A stretch of 36,813 bases of DNA, taken from contig JAAEOP010000619.1 in NCBI GenBank assembly GCA_024223125.1, positions 1 to 36,813 on the forward strand. Reading direction: 5' to 3'. Shown piece by piece: positions 1 to 8,688 of this stretch (position 1 is the first letter of the stretch; the number at the start of each line of letters is the position of its first letter). A program made the position numbers and the translations under genes. The notes under the pieces are model-generated. The model ran no database searches and had not been told where the DNA came from. It saw nothing but the letters and a program-made list of their open reading frames with translations. Source of the stretch: Chloroflexota bacterium. GTDB lineage: Bacteria; Chloroflexota; Anaerolineae; Promineifilales; Promineifilaceae.

Positions 1-1
1 C

Positions 2-1234
2 CAGTTTAGTCAAAATGCGCCGCTTATTTCTTTGCGTCATTATCGTGAAGGGCAAGATTATACGGAGGCTGTTTTTAACTGGTTTGAAGGGCAAAATGAA
101 GGCGCTGTGTTGCTGAATGATTGGGAGCATATGACGCCGCTGTGGTACGCCCAGTTTGTAGACGGCCGTTGGCCCAACCCCAACAACATCCACCCCGAAT
201 TCATCTCCACCGGGGGAGCGAACCCCTGGCTGGAAGGTATCTTTAACTTTCTGCCCGGCGGCCCCGTTTACCTGAGCCAATTCCGCCCCCAGGCCATTGC
301 TGGAACTGAGTTTCGGCTGCGGCCTGTCGGGCCATTTTACCAGGTGGTAGAACCGGGTGATGAGACGCTGCCACCAGGGGTCACGGCCGTAACCACCACC
401 GCCGGCAATATTAGAATTGTGGGTTATGAACTGCCGCAAACGGCCGTCACTGCCGGCGATTTTGTCCCCCTCACCCTGGCTATGTCCACTCCAGAAGGTA
501 CGACTGATTTTTACGTACCCGTATTAACAGTCGGCACAGGCGAAAAGGCTCTAGTATACGAATTCACCACCGACAGCCATCTTACCACCCCCAACTGGTG
601 GCCTGATGAAGTGATTGCCGAACGTTTCGATTTTGCCCTGCCGTACAATTTAGCGACCGGAGCGTATCCCGTCACAGTTAACCTGAAAAATCTAAGCCAG
701 GATGAGATACTGCCCCTTGATCTACAGGTGGGAACCCTGCAAGTGAGCGCCCAAGACACCCCCCCGGAAACAGATCATTTATTAGCAAACTTTCGGCAGC
801 GAGTAGGGTTGGTAGGGGCAAAGGCTAACGGCCGTGCTGCCCCCTGGCCTACCGAAAACCCACTCACTGCCCAACCCGGCGAAATTATCAACCTAATATT
901 GGAATGGGAGAGCTTGGCTGCGGCCGAGGAAAGCTATACCATCTTCGTCCATCTCATTGATGGCGCTAATGTGCCTCACGTCGCTTTAGATTACACACCG
1001 TTGGGCGGGGCTACCCCAACCCACTTATGGATACCCAAATGGCTGCCCGGCCAACAAATGCTGGACCCTTACCGGCTGACAATTCCTGAAGACTTACCCC
1101 CCGGCGTCTATTTTATTGAAGTGGGATTGTATGAGATGGTCGGCGGCCGTCGGTTGCACATTTCTGACACGCACGGTAATTTGAATGGGGATCGGTATAT
1201 TTTGGGGCCGGTTATTGTCGCGGGGAGTAACTGA
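2..1234 (+). CDS. C-terminal part of a large membrane/surface protein (DUF2723-like), 5' end outside window
   Basis: The reading frame is open from the left edge, so this is the last ~410 residues of a longer protein; the first in-frame start-like codon (TTG at 32) is internal. The visible part has no membrane segment. It starts with a region containing NDWEHMTPLWYAQ, of the kind that follows the membrane domain in DUF2723 (GT-C-like) proteins of Chloroflexota. Two or more beta-rich, Ig-like modules follow, with many Pro, Thr and Gly residues. It is probably the extracytoplasmic tail of a GT-C-type membrane protein. The family call rests on recall of similar proteins and is inference; the coding call is firm. 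The gene ends 7 bp from the stop of the convergent DUF1801 gene. Confidence 0.6.
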   Translation, partial: QFSQNAPLISLRHYREGQDYTEAVFNWFEGQNEGAVLLNDWEHMTPLWYAQFVDGRWPNPNNIHPEFISTGGANPWLEGIFNFLPGGPVYLSQFRPQAIAGTEFRLRPVGPFYQVVEPGDETLPPGVTAVTTTAGNIRIVGYELPQTAVTAGDFVPLTLAMSTPEGTTDFYVPVLTVGTGEKALVYEFTTDSHLTTPNWWPDEVIAERFDFALPYNLATGAYPVTVNLKNLSQDEILPLDLQVGTLQVSAQDTPPETDHLLANFRQRVGLVGAKANGRAAPWPTENPLTAQPGEIINLILEWESLAAAEESYTIFVHLIDGANVPHVALDYTPLGGATPTHLWIPKWLPGQQMLDPYRLTIPEDLPPGVYFIEVGLYEMVGGRRLHISDTHGNLNGDRYILGPVIVAGSN

Positions 1235-1236
1235 TA

Positions 1237-1260
1237 AGATGCTAACAGATGGGAGCATCT
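1237..1260. terminator. Small hairpin between convergent genes
   Basis: Arms AGATGCT (1237-1243) and AGCATCT (1254-1260) enclose a 10-base loop and overlap the last codons of the minus-strand gene. The position between convergent stops suits a bidirectional terminator. The stem is only 7 bp and neither side has a T-run, so the call is weak. Confidence 0.25.
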
Positions 1261-1589
1261 GATTCAAACGCATGTTGAATCATCTTTTCAACCAGGTCAA
1301 AATCGATCTTTTGTGGATTTGGATAGCGAATACACCCTTTGCCTATCCTCGATTTGGGGAAGTTATGACGGTACTCATCCATCACAGGTTCCTTTAAGAT
1401 ATAGAGGGAAATATAAGACTTTTGACTGGCAAAAGCGACTTCTACCACACCCTTTTTGGTGTAACTAGGCATATTGTAAACCAAGCTTTCTTCATAACCT
1501 TGTAACTTGTCTAAACAAATCTGACGCAGCCGTTCTAAAGCGGATCTTCTTTTTTCAGGTGCGTTTTGAATGTATTCTTCAATTACCAT
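1242..1589 (-). CDS. DUF1801 (YdhG-like) domain protein
   Basis: A 115-residue cytoplasmic protein with the DUF1801/YdhG pattern: an N-terminal helical segment (VIEEYIQNAPEKRR), the core motif YEESLVYNMPSYTKKG, a strand with SYISLYIL, then GKGCIRYPNPQKIDFDL near the C-terminus. Family members have a small alpha/beta fold related to a frataxin-like fold and no firmly assigned reaction; some occur beside iron or metal genes. The start is ATG at 1589, with a weak GGA-containing site upstream. It lies downstream of the adenylate cyclase gene on the same strand but 128 bp away, so it is probably a separate unit. No membrane segments or signal peptide are visible. Confidence 0.75.
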   Translation of the reverse strand: MVIEEYIQNAPEKRRSALERLRQICLDKLQGYEESLVYNMPSYTKKGVVEVAFASQKSYISLYILKEPVMDEYRHNFPKSRIGKGCIRYPNPQKIDFDLVEKMIQHAFESDAPIC

Positions 1590-1717
1590 TTTTATTCCAA
1601 ATTTCTAACGTAGACGAGCCATAAAAGAGAGACACAGAGAGAAAAGAGAGTTTTTTCTCCACTTAGAAAATTTTCTTGTATAGCGTATAAGCTTTTAACT
1701 GATAAGGTGCTAATTAC

Positions 1718-3484
1718 CTAATAATTCAACGCGATATTTTTTGTACCATACAAACGATAAATCTGTTCCAAAGTTTGGCGACCTTTTACCTGAATCGGTT
1801 CCAGCGGCTCCACCACCACCCAATCCTGCACCAGATCATAACTCTTCTGGCTGATCAAAATTTCATCGCCGCCTGCATATTCCTGAATGCGCTTGGCCAG
1901 ATTCACCGCATCACCAATAGCCGAATAATCTTTACGCAGGCTGCTGCCCACATTGCCCACGACTGCTTCACCGGTATGAATGCCAATGCCAAAATGAAGC
2001 CGTGTATCTTCCGGCATTTCGGACAGATATTGGCGCATATTTTCTTGAATTTCCAGCGCTGTATGGATGGCTCGTTCGGCATGTTTGCGTTGGGGGTTCA
2101 AAGGGGTGTTGTACAAAGCCATCACCGCATCACCCATAAACTTATCCGTCAACCCTTCGTAATTGTCAATTGCATTCACAAAGACGGTGAAATAACCATT
2201 CATAATCTGGATTAGCTTTTCTGGGTCACGGTGTTCGCTAAAGGTGCTGTAACCGCGCACATCAGCAAACAGGACGCTCATAATGCGGTGCTGCGGCCGT
2301 TGGGCGGCATCCAGATCTCGAACTTGGTCTACCAGCGCTGGGGGTAAATAGCGGCGTACACTTTCCAGACGTTTCTTTTCCGTCACATCATCCAACACCA
2401 TGGCTACACCCAGCATCTCTTGCTGAATATCCCGCAAAGGGGTCAGGGTCATATTTAAGGTTGTCACTCCCGGCCGTCTGTTAACCACCAGATCCACCTC
2501 AGTATTTCTGGCGCCACCGTTCAAGCGAATTTCTTTAACCAATGGCTCTACCGGCAACCCCAATGTTTCCAGGGCGCGATTATACGTTTGCTGCACAATG
2601 GCATTTTGCGGGAAACCTAAAATACGTTCGGCCGCCCGATTGTACAGGGCAATACGTTCCTTTTCATCAATGGTAATGACGCCGCTGGCGATGGAAGCAA
2701 AGACGTTGTCCATTAAATCACGCATTTCGGTGATTTCGGTCAGGTGGTTGCGGATTTGTTGGAAGAGACGGGCATTTTCAATGGCTACGGCCGCTTGATT
2801 GGCAAAAGAAGCCAGCAAATCCCGGTCTGTATCCCCAAAGACGCCCGACTGAATTCGATTGTCGGCGTAAATGACGCCAATGATCATCTCTTTAAGTTTG
2901 AGCGGCACACAAAGGATGGAGCGTAAATTATAGCTGATGATGCTTTCCTGGGCAGCAAAACGACTGTCTGACATGGCGTTCATGGTTACAACCGGCTCAC
3001 CCGTTTCGGCTACGGAACTAACAATACTGCGACTAATGTCAAAGGAAGGATTGTCTATGCTCTCCCGATCCATGTTGCGGTAAAGACGCACTTCCAATTC
3101 CCCATCATCTTCATTCTTCAACAGCAAAATAGAGCGTTCCGATTTAGTCAGGTCAATAATGGCATCCATCACCACAACCAGCACCTGATCCAGGTCAAGT
3201 GATGAATTGACCATGGCGCCCACATCTTGCAACGCTTTTAGCTGCTCACGTTCTTTTTCTTGAGCCTGTACGCGTCTTTCCAAATCTTCCATTGTCCGCC
3301 GTACTAGAAGGAGTTGGCGAGTTAAGTCGTCACTCGAACGGGCGGCCGCCTGTCGGGCAATGTCTGCCCGGCTGGTAATTAATGTCTGGTGCTGTTGGTT
3401 GACAGTTTTACCGAGGTTGTCTATGAGTGCGCGTAAATCATCTAGACTTGATTGTATTTGGGTGTTTGATGTTTCGTCGTTCAC
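1718..3484 (-). CDS. GAF-PAS class III adenylate cyclase
   Basis: A 588-residue soluble signalling enzyme predicted to make cAMP from ATP. Order: a coiled coil (about residues 20-85), a GAF domain (about 85-240, including SILCVPLKLKEMIIGVIYAD), a PAS domain (about 255-375, including GVITIDEKERIALYNRAA), then a class III cyclase domain (about 395-580). Key cyclase residues are present: the metal-binding Asp in FADVRGYS, Lys and the second metal Asp in DKFMGDAVMALYN, and Asp, Asn and Arg in AIGDAVNLAKRI. The Lys/Asp pair is the adenine-specific type, so adenylate rather than guanylate cyclase. The start is GTG at 3484 with AGAGGGA about 8 bases upstream. There are no membrane segments, so the sensing input is probably cytoplasmic. 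The ligand cannot be told from sequence. Confidence 0.9.
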   Translation of the reverse strand: MNDETSNTQIQSSLDDLRALIDNLGKTVNQQHQTLITSRADIARQAAARSSDDLTRQLLLVRRTMEDLERRVQAQEKEREQLKALQDVGAMVNSSLDLDQVLVVVMDAIIDLTKSERSILLLKNEDDGELEVRLYRNMDRESIDNPSFDISRSIVSSVAETGEPVVTMNAMSDSRFAAQESIISYNLRSILCVPLKLKEMIIGVIYADNRIQSGVFGDTDRDLLASFANQAAVAIENARLFQQIRNHLTEITEMRDLMDNVFASIASGVITIDEKERIALYNRAAERILGFPQNAIVQQTYNRALETLGLPVEPLVKEIRLNGGARNTEVDLVVNRRPGVTTLNMTLTPLRDIQQEMLGVAMVLDDVTEKKRLESVRRYLPPALVDQVRDLDAAQRPQHRIMSVLFADVRGYSTFSEHRDPEKLIQIMNGYFTVFVNAIDNYEGLTDKFMGDAVMALYNTPLNPQRKHAERAIHTALEIQENMRQYLSEMPEDTRLHFGIGIHTGEAVVGNVGSSLRKDYSAIGDAVNLAKRIQEYAGGDEILISQKSYDLVQDWVVVEPLEPIQVKGRQTLEQIYRLYGTKNIALNY

Positions 3485-3605
3485 CGGCTAGTCCCTCTTG
3501 CAAATATTGTAAGCAAGTCATTTCTATATTAGGGGGTTATGATCTACTACAACTCCCTGCATTGGTTATTATAGCAGTTTTATTCATCTTGTTTACATTA
3601 AATCT

Positions 3606-3650
3606 AAAGCGAGACCTGACAGGTTTCAAAAATCTGTCAAGTCTCGCTTT
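3606..3650. repeat. Intergenic palindrome 1 (17-bp arms)
   Basis: Arms 3606-3622 and 3634-3650 pair over 17 bp with one mismatch around an 11-base loop. It stands immediately beside a second palindrome in the gap after the transglutaminase stop. No T-tract follows in the direction of transcription, so it looks more like a dispersed palindromic repeat than a classical terminator. Confidence 0.7.
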
Positions 3651-3651
3651 G

Positions 3652-3684
3652 AAACCGGCAAGGTTTTGGAAACCTTGCCGGTTT
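3652..3684. repeat. Intergenic palindrome 2 (perfect 15-bp arms)
   Basis: AAACCGGCAAGGTTT (3652-3666) and its exact complement (3670-3684) are separated by TGG. A 13-base piece of the same sequence (AAACCTTGCCGGT) recurs at 11492-11504 between ctaC and ctaD, which suggests a dispersed family. It sits 22 bp beyond the transglutaminase stop and could stabilise the 3' end of that mRNA. Confidence 0.75.
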
Positions 3685-3705
3685 GTAGTAGTTACGAATT
3701 CTTGA

Positions 3706-6021
3706 TTAGAACCGATAGAAACGGCGTGATTTGCGGCCTTTTTGTTGCAATCGTTGCAGATAATTGGAAATGCTCTTTTTGAGAAGCAACGGCCGTAACA
3801 GCTTCCAATGTGACAAGGGATCAAAACCATCTTCGTAAGCACGCTGGCGGCTAAATTGTTTGAGGACATATTGTTTGGTTAACACCCTGATGGAGTCTTT
3901 ACCATCGGGCACGGCCGTTGCCAATGTTTCTGCTCGTTCATACGGTGTATGTTCCGGGCGGTATTCCACACCCACCCAACGCGCCCAGCGTCCCAACCGA
4001 TTGTAACTACCATCTACATCCGTCTCTACCCGCCGGTTCATCTTATTCGCAGCTACAGAAACAATCACGGCCGCCGCTACCACCACAATCGCCCCAATTG
4101 CCTGCCACACTGGATAACGTTCCGTAAAAGGTTGACTATTATTTAAGTCACCGGCGCCATCCCCTTCTCCCAAGTCTACATTTTCAATATCGTCCAACAA
4201 AGCATTGGGATCATCTAAGATCGGCTCCTGGTCGAGGGCATCATTTAGCATAAAAGCTGAGAACGCATCCCCGCCGCTAAAATCACCTATACTTTCTGGG
4301 CGCGTAATGGTGGGAATAGAGGCCGTTGGTTCAAACTGAATCCAGCCATATGAAGGAAAATATACCTCTACCCAGGTATGGGCATTGCTGGCTCTCACCC
4401 GGTATGAATACGACTCATCATCGTAAGATCCCTGAGCATAACCGCTGACTAACCGCGCCGGAATCCCCTGTGAGCGCAGCATGACAGCCATGGAGGAGGC
4501 ATAATAATTGCAATACCCTTCCTGGCTGAGAAACAATGTATAGTGAACGGGGTCCATCCCTTCCGGCGGCGCCTCAATTTGATCATTATAGACGATAGTT
4601 TCGCGCAGGTAATCACGCGCAGCAATCGCTTTATCAAATGGATTGTCATATGAGGCCGTCAACTCTTCGGCCAGTTCTAAGGTTTCGGGTGTGATGGTGT
4701 CGGGCAGTTGCAGATAGGTTTCACGCACCCAATCAGGATAGGCTGTAGAAGCAGTTCGCAGGCTGGTGGCGTCGGCCGTAGACAATCGAGACATAACTTC
4801 ATATTTATCTCCCTGCTGCAACACATATTTAGAGCGCACCTGAGACACAAGCTGATCGCCATTATCATCTACACCGGCATGAATAAACAAGGGCCGATCT
4901 GCATTGACAATTTCTGGTGCGCCATAAATGAAGCTGGAGTTTGGAAAGTAAGAGATGACAGTTTGAGTAATCACTTCACGGGAACGGGTAAGAGGTGTGC
5001 TGATAGGCCCTTCATCGGGAATATGTTCTGTGATATTAACATTCGCTTTGTGCCAGCTTTCGTTTTCGTAAGAGTCGTAAACAAGAGCCTGCCAATAAAC
5101 ATAGGGTAGTTCCTGGGCTACAATCACATCCATAATAGGCGTGTCGCCCACAGTACGCGGCCCGCCTAACACCAATGTGTCCTGGTAAGGATCGGCCGTG
5201 TTCGTGCCATAGGTTCGTAGAGCAGAGAACATACGTGTCCAATTATCTTGAAAATCTCGCCAGGGGCCGCGCGCCCCACCTAACGCATCGCCCACGGCCG
5301 CATTGGCGGACAAGGGTGGTAGCCCCCAGGCCAATATCAAAGCCAGAACAGAAGCAATGAGGCCGGCGCGAGCAAAATTAAACCATATGAATTTTTCGTA
5401 ACGGATGGCCGCAGATCGCCATGATTTTTCTTGTTCAACCAGGTAGGTACGGGACACGAAGAGAGCAGCCAACAGAGCATAGAAACCGAGATAGTATTGC
5501 AACGGCCGTGGCCCGGCATAGTAATAAACTACACTTAACAAGACCATCCCCGTAGGCACAATAGCCCGCCAAACACGAGGAAAACGGAAGGTGTACCAGG
5601 CGGCCGTATAACCGAGGAACCAGAAGATGACGGCCGTTTGAAACACAAAAATCAATCCATCCCGGCTTGTGCCCCCACTTACCAACTTGACAAACCAGGC
5701 CAACTGGCGGGCAATCATCCCATTTTCAGGATGAACGATACGTTCACGCCAACCCATCCCCACAAAAGAAGAGGTCGTTCCTACCAAAACAAACACCACA
5801 AAAAGACCATACAACAGAACTGCAAGATGGGCTTTGTTGTTAGAAAAACGGCTTTTAGCCAACAATGTACCAGCGATAATTGCCAGCGAACCCACCAACG
5901 GGATCACTTGCAAACCATCAATCAGATCAGCCTGCCGAATGGCTAAAGCAGAAACGAACATCATAGCCCACAACAGGAACAGTGTAGACCAACCTTCTTC
6001 TAACCGGGGACGTATGCGCAT
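3706..6021 (-). CDS. TgpA-like membrane transglutaminase (DUF3488-transglutaminase)
   Basis: About 771 residues. The N-terminal third carries several membrane helices, for example LWAMMFVSALAI, AVLLYGLFVVFVLVG and AGLIASVLALILAWG. A large external region follows, then a transglutaminase-like core (about residues 500-565) with the catalytic Cys in EGYCNYYASSMAVMLRS and the His in NAHTWVEVYFPSYGW. The third position reads FEPT, with Glu where many relatives have Asp. A further helix (IGAIVVVAAAVIVSVAA) and a basic, DUF4129-like tail close the protein. The family acts outside the membrane as transglutaminase-like or protease-like enzymes; the substrate is unknown. The start chosen is ATG 6021, 7 bases after AGGTGG; an in-frame TTG at 6027 lies too close to that site. 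The 206-bp gap upstream shows no clear feature. Confidence 0.85.
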   Translation of the reverse strand: MRIRPRLEEGWSTLFLLWAMMFVSALAIRQADLIDGLQVIPLVGSLAIIAGTLLAKSRFSNNKAHLAVLLYGLFVVFVLVGTTSSFVGMGWRERIVHPENGMIARQLAWFVKLVSGGTSRDGLIFVFQTAVIFWFLGYTAAWYTFRFPRVWRAIVPTGMVLLSVVYYYAGPRPLQYYLGFYALLAALFVSRTYLVEQEKSWRSAAIRYEKFIWFNFARAGLIASVLALILAWGLPPLSANAAVGDALGGARGPWRDFQDNWTRMFSALRTYGTNTADPYQDTLVLGGPRTVGDTPIMDVIVAQELPYVYWQALVYDSYENESWHKANVNITEHIPDEGPISTPLTRSREVITQTVISYFPNSSFIYGAPEIVNADRPLFIHAGVDDNGDQLVSQVRSKYVLQQGDKYEVMSRLSTADATSLRTASTAYPDWVRETYLQLPDTITPETLELAEELTASYDNPFDKAIAARDYLRETIVYNDQIEAPPEGMDPVHYTLFLSQEGYCNYYASSMAVMLRSQGIPARLVSGYAQGSYDDESYSYRVRASNAHTWVEVYFPSYGWIQFEPTASIPTITRPESIGDFSGGDAFSAFMLNDALDQEPILDDPNALLDDIENVDLGEGDGAGDLNNSQPFTERYPVWQAIGAIVVVAAAVIVSVAANKMNRRVETDVDGSYNRLGRWARWVGVEYRPEHTPYERAETLATAVPDGKDSIRVLTKQYVLKQFSRQRAYEDGFDPLSHWKLLRPLLLKKSISNYLQRLQQKGRKSRRFYRF

Positions 6022-6233
6022 TTTCAAACCACCTTTTTGTGCGACGTTACTTATTTGTTGGGATTGGACTGCATTGTACTCAATGTCATTCTTCTGTCTG
6101 GTAGATGGCTTACAACCAATGCCAGCGCCATCTCCAGTCTCCTCAAAAACTTATACGCTTCAAACAAAGATTATAATGAGCAGTTCTCTGAAATACCATC
6201 TACTCTGCTAATGTTTTATAACGGCTTAATCTA

Positions 6234-6791
6234 TTAATGCGGCTGGGAACGTTTTTTTACAGGCGTCACGGCCGTCTCCCTCTTACGCCAATTCCGAAAA
6301 ATAAAAAAGCCCGCCAAAAGAGCAGTGCTGGCCAGGGGAATTACTACAAACAACGGGTTGATTGACGGCCGTACCTGCAAATTAAATCCGACCGTCTCCG
6401 TCGTTTCCAGGCAAGTAGTTGTCACTTCAACCCGATAATCTCCGGCCGGTAAGGCGTCTACATCGGCTTCATAAAACAGTTTGTTGGTGGATTGTTCTGT
6501 TGTGGCGGGGACGTTGTGTATGGGGGTACGGCCGTTGGCCTCATACACAACCACCTGTACCACGCCTTCTAAAAATGGCTGGCTGTCGGCCGTCTGCGCC
6601 AGCCCCACCGTAATATGCAGCGCCGACCCTGCCCGCAGTGTTGGCGGTGACGACCAAACAGATAGAAGACACTCCCCTAGCGGCACATTTGCCAGTTGCA
6701 GTGTTCCACCGCCGTGCGCGTTTGCCTGATTTATGGGTCGTATTATCATTATGACCAGGAATACCCAGGCAAGAGGCAAGATAAATATCAT
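6234..6791 (-). CDS. Secreted, membrane-anchored Ig-like protein next to oxidase genes (possible copper protein)
   Basis: About 185 residues from ATG 6791. It opens with a signal peptide (FILPLAWVFLVIMII) ending in QANA|HGGG, so cleavage after ANA would expose an N-terminal histidine. A beta-rich domain with two cysteines (GECLLS, TTCLET) follows, then a C-terminal membrane helix (LFVVIPLASTALLAGFFIF) and a basic tail. I do not recognise a named family with certainty; shape and position resemble YtkA/FixH-like Ig-fold proteins found beside oxidase assembly genes. The frame stays open up to 6950, but that would overlap SURF1 and put 53 unlikely residues before the signal peptide. A role in copper delivery or oxidase assembly is inference. 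Confidence 0.6.
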   Translation of the reverse strand: MIFILPLAWVFLVIMIIRPINQANAHGGGTLQLANVPLGECLLSVWSSPPTLRAGSALHITVGLAQTADSQPFLEGVVQVVVYEANGRTPIHNVPATTEQSTNKLFYEADVDALPAGDYRVEVTTTCLETTETVGFNLQVRPSINPLFVVIPLASTALLAGFFIFRNWRKRETAVTPVKKRSQPH

Positions 6792-6820
6792 TTCCAAGGG
6801 CCATCGAATACAATTCGATA

Positions 6821-6908
6821 TCTGAGACAAAAAACGTGCAAAAGTACGTTGCCTGCTTATTGTGCGCGGTTCACATTCAGTGTACTTTAGCGTACTTTTT
6901 GTCTCAGA
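6821..6908. repeat. 88-bp inverted-repeat element after SURF1
   Basis: TCTGAGACAAAAA (6821-6833) and its exact complement (6896-6908) enclose 62 bases. A second arm pair, AAAAGTACG (6840-6848) and CGTACTTTT (6891-6899), overlaps the right outer arm, so two alternative hairpins are possible. The SURF1 stop codon (6904-6906) lies inside the right arm. No flanking target duplication is visible. Confidence 0.65.
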
Positions 6909-7707
6909 CTGGGAATTGATTCCCAGACGCATCGGCCACATTTTCTTCATTGTCAGTTTCTTTATTCAATCCCTGGTTAACATAAACAATACACCCTATC
7001 CCCAAAATTGCGGCGAAGAGAAACCATTGCAGAGCATAACTCAAATGCGGCCCCTCAGAAAGATCAATCCCCGGTTCCAGACGATATGGCAAATCAACAT
7101 TGTCCGCTATCGGTTCTGCCAGTACATAAAAAGGCAGCAGTTCATAAGGCATTTGGGGCTGAAGTTGGGACACATCTACCCGGTATACTTCATTTTGCGG
7201 CCCGCTGGGTTGGGCGGCCGCATTGCCATAACGAGACAATTTTTGGGAAAGCGCTGCTGTCCCTGCCAACTGTGTTTGCTTAGTGTCCACATATTGAGCC
7301 AGATGACCAGCTTCATATTCAGATTGGGGAATCCAGCCCAGGTCAACGAGTACGGCCGTGTTCCCATCCCCCAATACAAACGGCGTAATCAAATGCACGC
7401 CTGGCTTCCCCTGCCAACTTTTTAGAATGAGAACCACCTGATTCTCCACATCAAATTCCCCTGCCGTATCTATCTGACGATCTTTTAACTCAGTCACATC
7501 ATCGGGCAAAAAATCTGCCGCTAAATCTAGTGGCTCCGCTTCCAACACGGTCAGCAAAGCTGCGTTCTCTGCCCGCCGTAGTTCCAGGCGATCTAACTGC
7601 CACAAACCCAGGCGAACCATCAACACTATCCCCAGGATGACGATGAAGGTAGCCGACAGCCATTTGCGACTGAACATTGTTTTGAATATCAAAATGATGC
7701 GCTTCAT
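6904..7707 (-). CDS. SURF1 family cytochrome oxidase assembly protein
   Basis: 267 residues with the SURF1 layout: an N-terminal membrane helix (ATFIVILGIVLMVRLG), the WQLDRLELRRAEN motif, a central external domain with PGVHLITPFVL and AVLVDLGWIP, and a C-terminal helix introduced by LSYALQWFLFAAILG. SURF1 proteins help to insert or retain heme in subunit I of heme-copper oxidases. The start codon overlaps the ctaG stop (ATGA at 7704-7707), so the two are translationally coupled. The C-terminal end lies in an inverted-repeat element. Length and motifs are normal for the family. Confidence 0.9.
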   Translation of the reverse strand: MKRIILIFKTMFSRKWLSATFIVILGIVLMVRLGLWQLDRLELRRAENAALLTVLEAEPLDLAADFLPDDVTELKDRQIDTAGEFDVENQVVLILKSWQGKPGVHLITPFVLGDGNTAVLVDLGWIPQSEYEAGHLAQYVDTKQTQLAGTAALSQKLSRYGNAAAQPSGPQNEVYRVDVSQLQPQMPYELLPFYVLAEPIADNVDLPYRLEPGIDLSEGPHLSYALQWFLFAAILGIGCIVYVNQGLNKETDNEENVADASGNQFPV

Positions 7708-8651
7708 TTTTTTGTACCCGGGACAGCCAGTTTTTCGTCAGACCCCCATTTTTCTAGTGGCATAATCGGTTTGTGATCTTCCTTGTCTAGAAGACGGTAG
7801 AGCAGTATCAGAGCCGACACAATGTACATCATGCTGCCCGGAATCCACATAATGAAGCCGCCAATTTGCTGATCGACCAGCACATCAAGGCCCCATAAGC
7901 GGGGCACGGCTGTGTAATAAGAATAAAATGCCGTGGTCGCCATAGCCAGCGACAACCCTGTTAGCATATTAGGGGGAATAGCTGACACCACCAGCGCCGT
8001 CCGTCCAATCAGGCCAAATTGCTTATGGATGCGCGGCCCAGCGCCTATTACATGCCACCAAAACAACATACTAGCCAGAAAGAAAGTGAGATGTTCCAGA
8101 TTATGCACCCACTCATTTTCTAACGCTGCATTATACAGAGCCGGATCATGCCAGCTTATCAGGGCAATGACCCAGATCAACCACACAATGCCGGGGTTGG
8201 TGGCGCTGCGAAAATAACTGCGAAAACGGGAATCTCGATGTAGCCCCCAACTAATGACACCGCCTACTTTCAGCCGCCAGCGGCCGGGTAATCCCCACAA
8301 CATAAAAGGCATCGGGTTGGCAATCAGCAGCAGCGGGGGGGCAATCATAATCAACAGTAAATGTTGAATCATGTGCATAAAAAACAGTTGTTGGCCTAAA
8401 GCGTCAATGGGGGAAAGTAGAGCCAGGGCGATAACAAAAAGGCCGGCTAGATAGGCGATGGGTCGCCACACGGCAGTTAACCGCCACGGCGAGCGACGTA
8501 CCCCCCCCAAGTTGTACTGCCGACTGCCGCCCGTTCGCCGTCGTAACAGCGCCCAGCCTCTAATATAAATCGTCCCGGCCAGAGCCAAGACGATGATGAC
8601 TTCTATCTTCCAATCCCACGAAAGCAGGATGGCTTTCGTTATCGGATCCAT
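7704..8651 (-). CDS. ctaG: CtaG-type (caa3_CtaG) oxidase assembly protein
   Basis: A 315-residue protein with about seven membrane helices and the caa3_CtaG signature: RPIAYLAGLFVIALALLSP, FFMHMIQHLLLIMIAPPLL, HNLEHLTFFLASMLFWWHV, and a C-terminal helix before LLYRLLDKED. The histidines in HMIQH and HNLEH are the conserved candidates for metal or heme binding. Bacillus-type CtaG is needed for assembly of caa3 oxidase, probably at the copper step. It starts at ATG 8651, 37 bp after the subunit III stop; a 21-bp palindrome fills that gap. The order subunits-CtaG-SURF1 supports a role in maturing the oxidase encoded upstream. Confidence 0.88.
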   Translation of the reverse strand: MDPITKAILLSWDWKIEVIIVLALAGTIYIRGWALLRRRTGGSRQYNLGGVRRSPWRLTAVWRPIAYLAGLFVIALALLSPIDALGQQLFFMHMIQHLLLIMIAPPLLLIANPMPFMLWGLPGRWRLKVGGVISWGLHRDSRFRSYFRSATNPGIVWLIWVIALISWHDPALYNAALENEWVHNLEHLTFFLASMLFWWHVIGAGPRIHKQFGLIGRTALVVSAIPPNMLTGLSLAMATTAFYSYYTAVPRLWGLDVLVDQQIGGFIMWIPGSMMYIVSALILLYRLLDKEDHKPIMPLEKWGSDEKLAVPGTKK

Positions 8652-8661
8652 TTTTCACGTA

Positions 8662-8682
8662 GTGCAAATTAGCAATTTGCAC
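8662..8682. repeat. Perfect 9-bp palindrome between ctaE and ctaG
   Basis: GTGCAAATT (8662-8670), AGC, AATTTGCAC (8674-8682). It fills most of the 37-bp gap and would form a tight stem in the mRNA close to the ctaG start. It could tune the relative expression of subunits and assembly factors, or be one more dispersed palindrome. Confidence 0.6.
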
Positions 8683-8688
8683 CTTTTA

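Noticed and set aside
1620..1665. GA-rich block before the DUF1801 gene as a microsatellite or regulatory tract
   Set aside because: The units are irregular and short, with no clear period or paired partner beyond a weak 7-bp stem.
3652..3684. Palindrome as a classical rho-independent terminator
   Set aside because: There is no T-tract on the minus strand after the stem, and a partial copy occurs elsewhere.
6792..6950. Longer start for the secreted Ig-like protein
   Set aside because: The extra residues run through the inverted-repeat element and SURF1 and would place 53 residues before the signal peptide.
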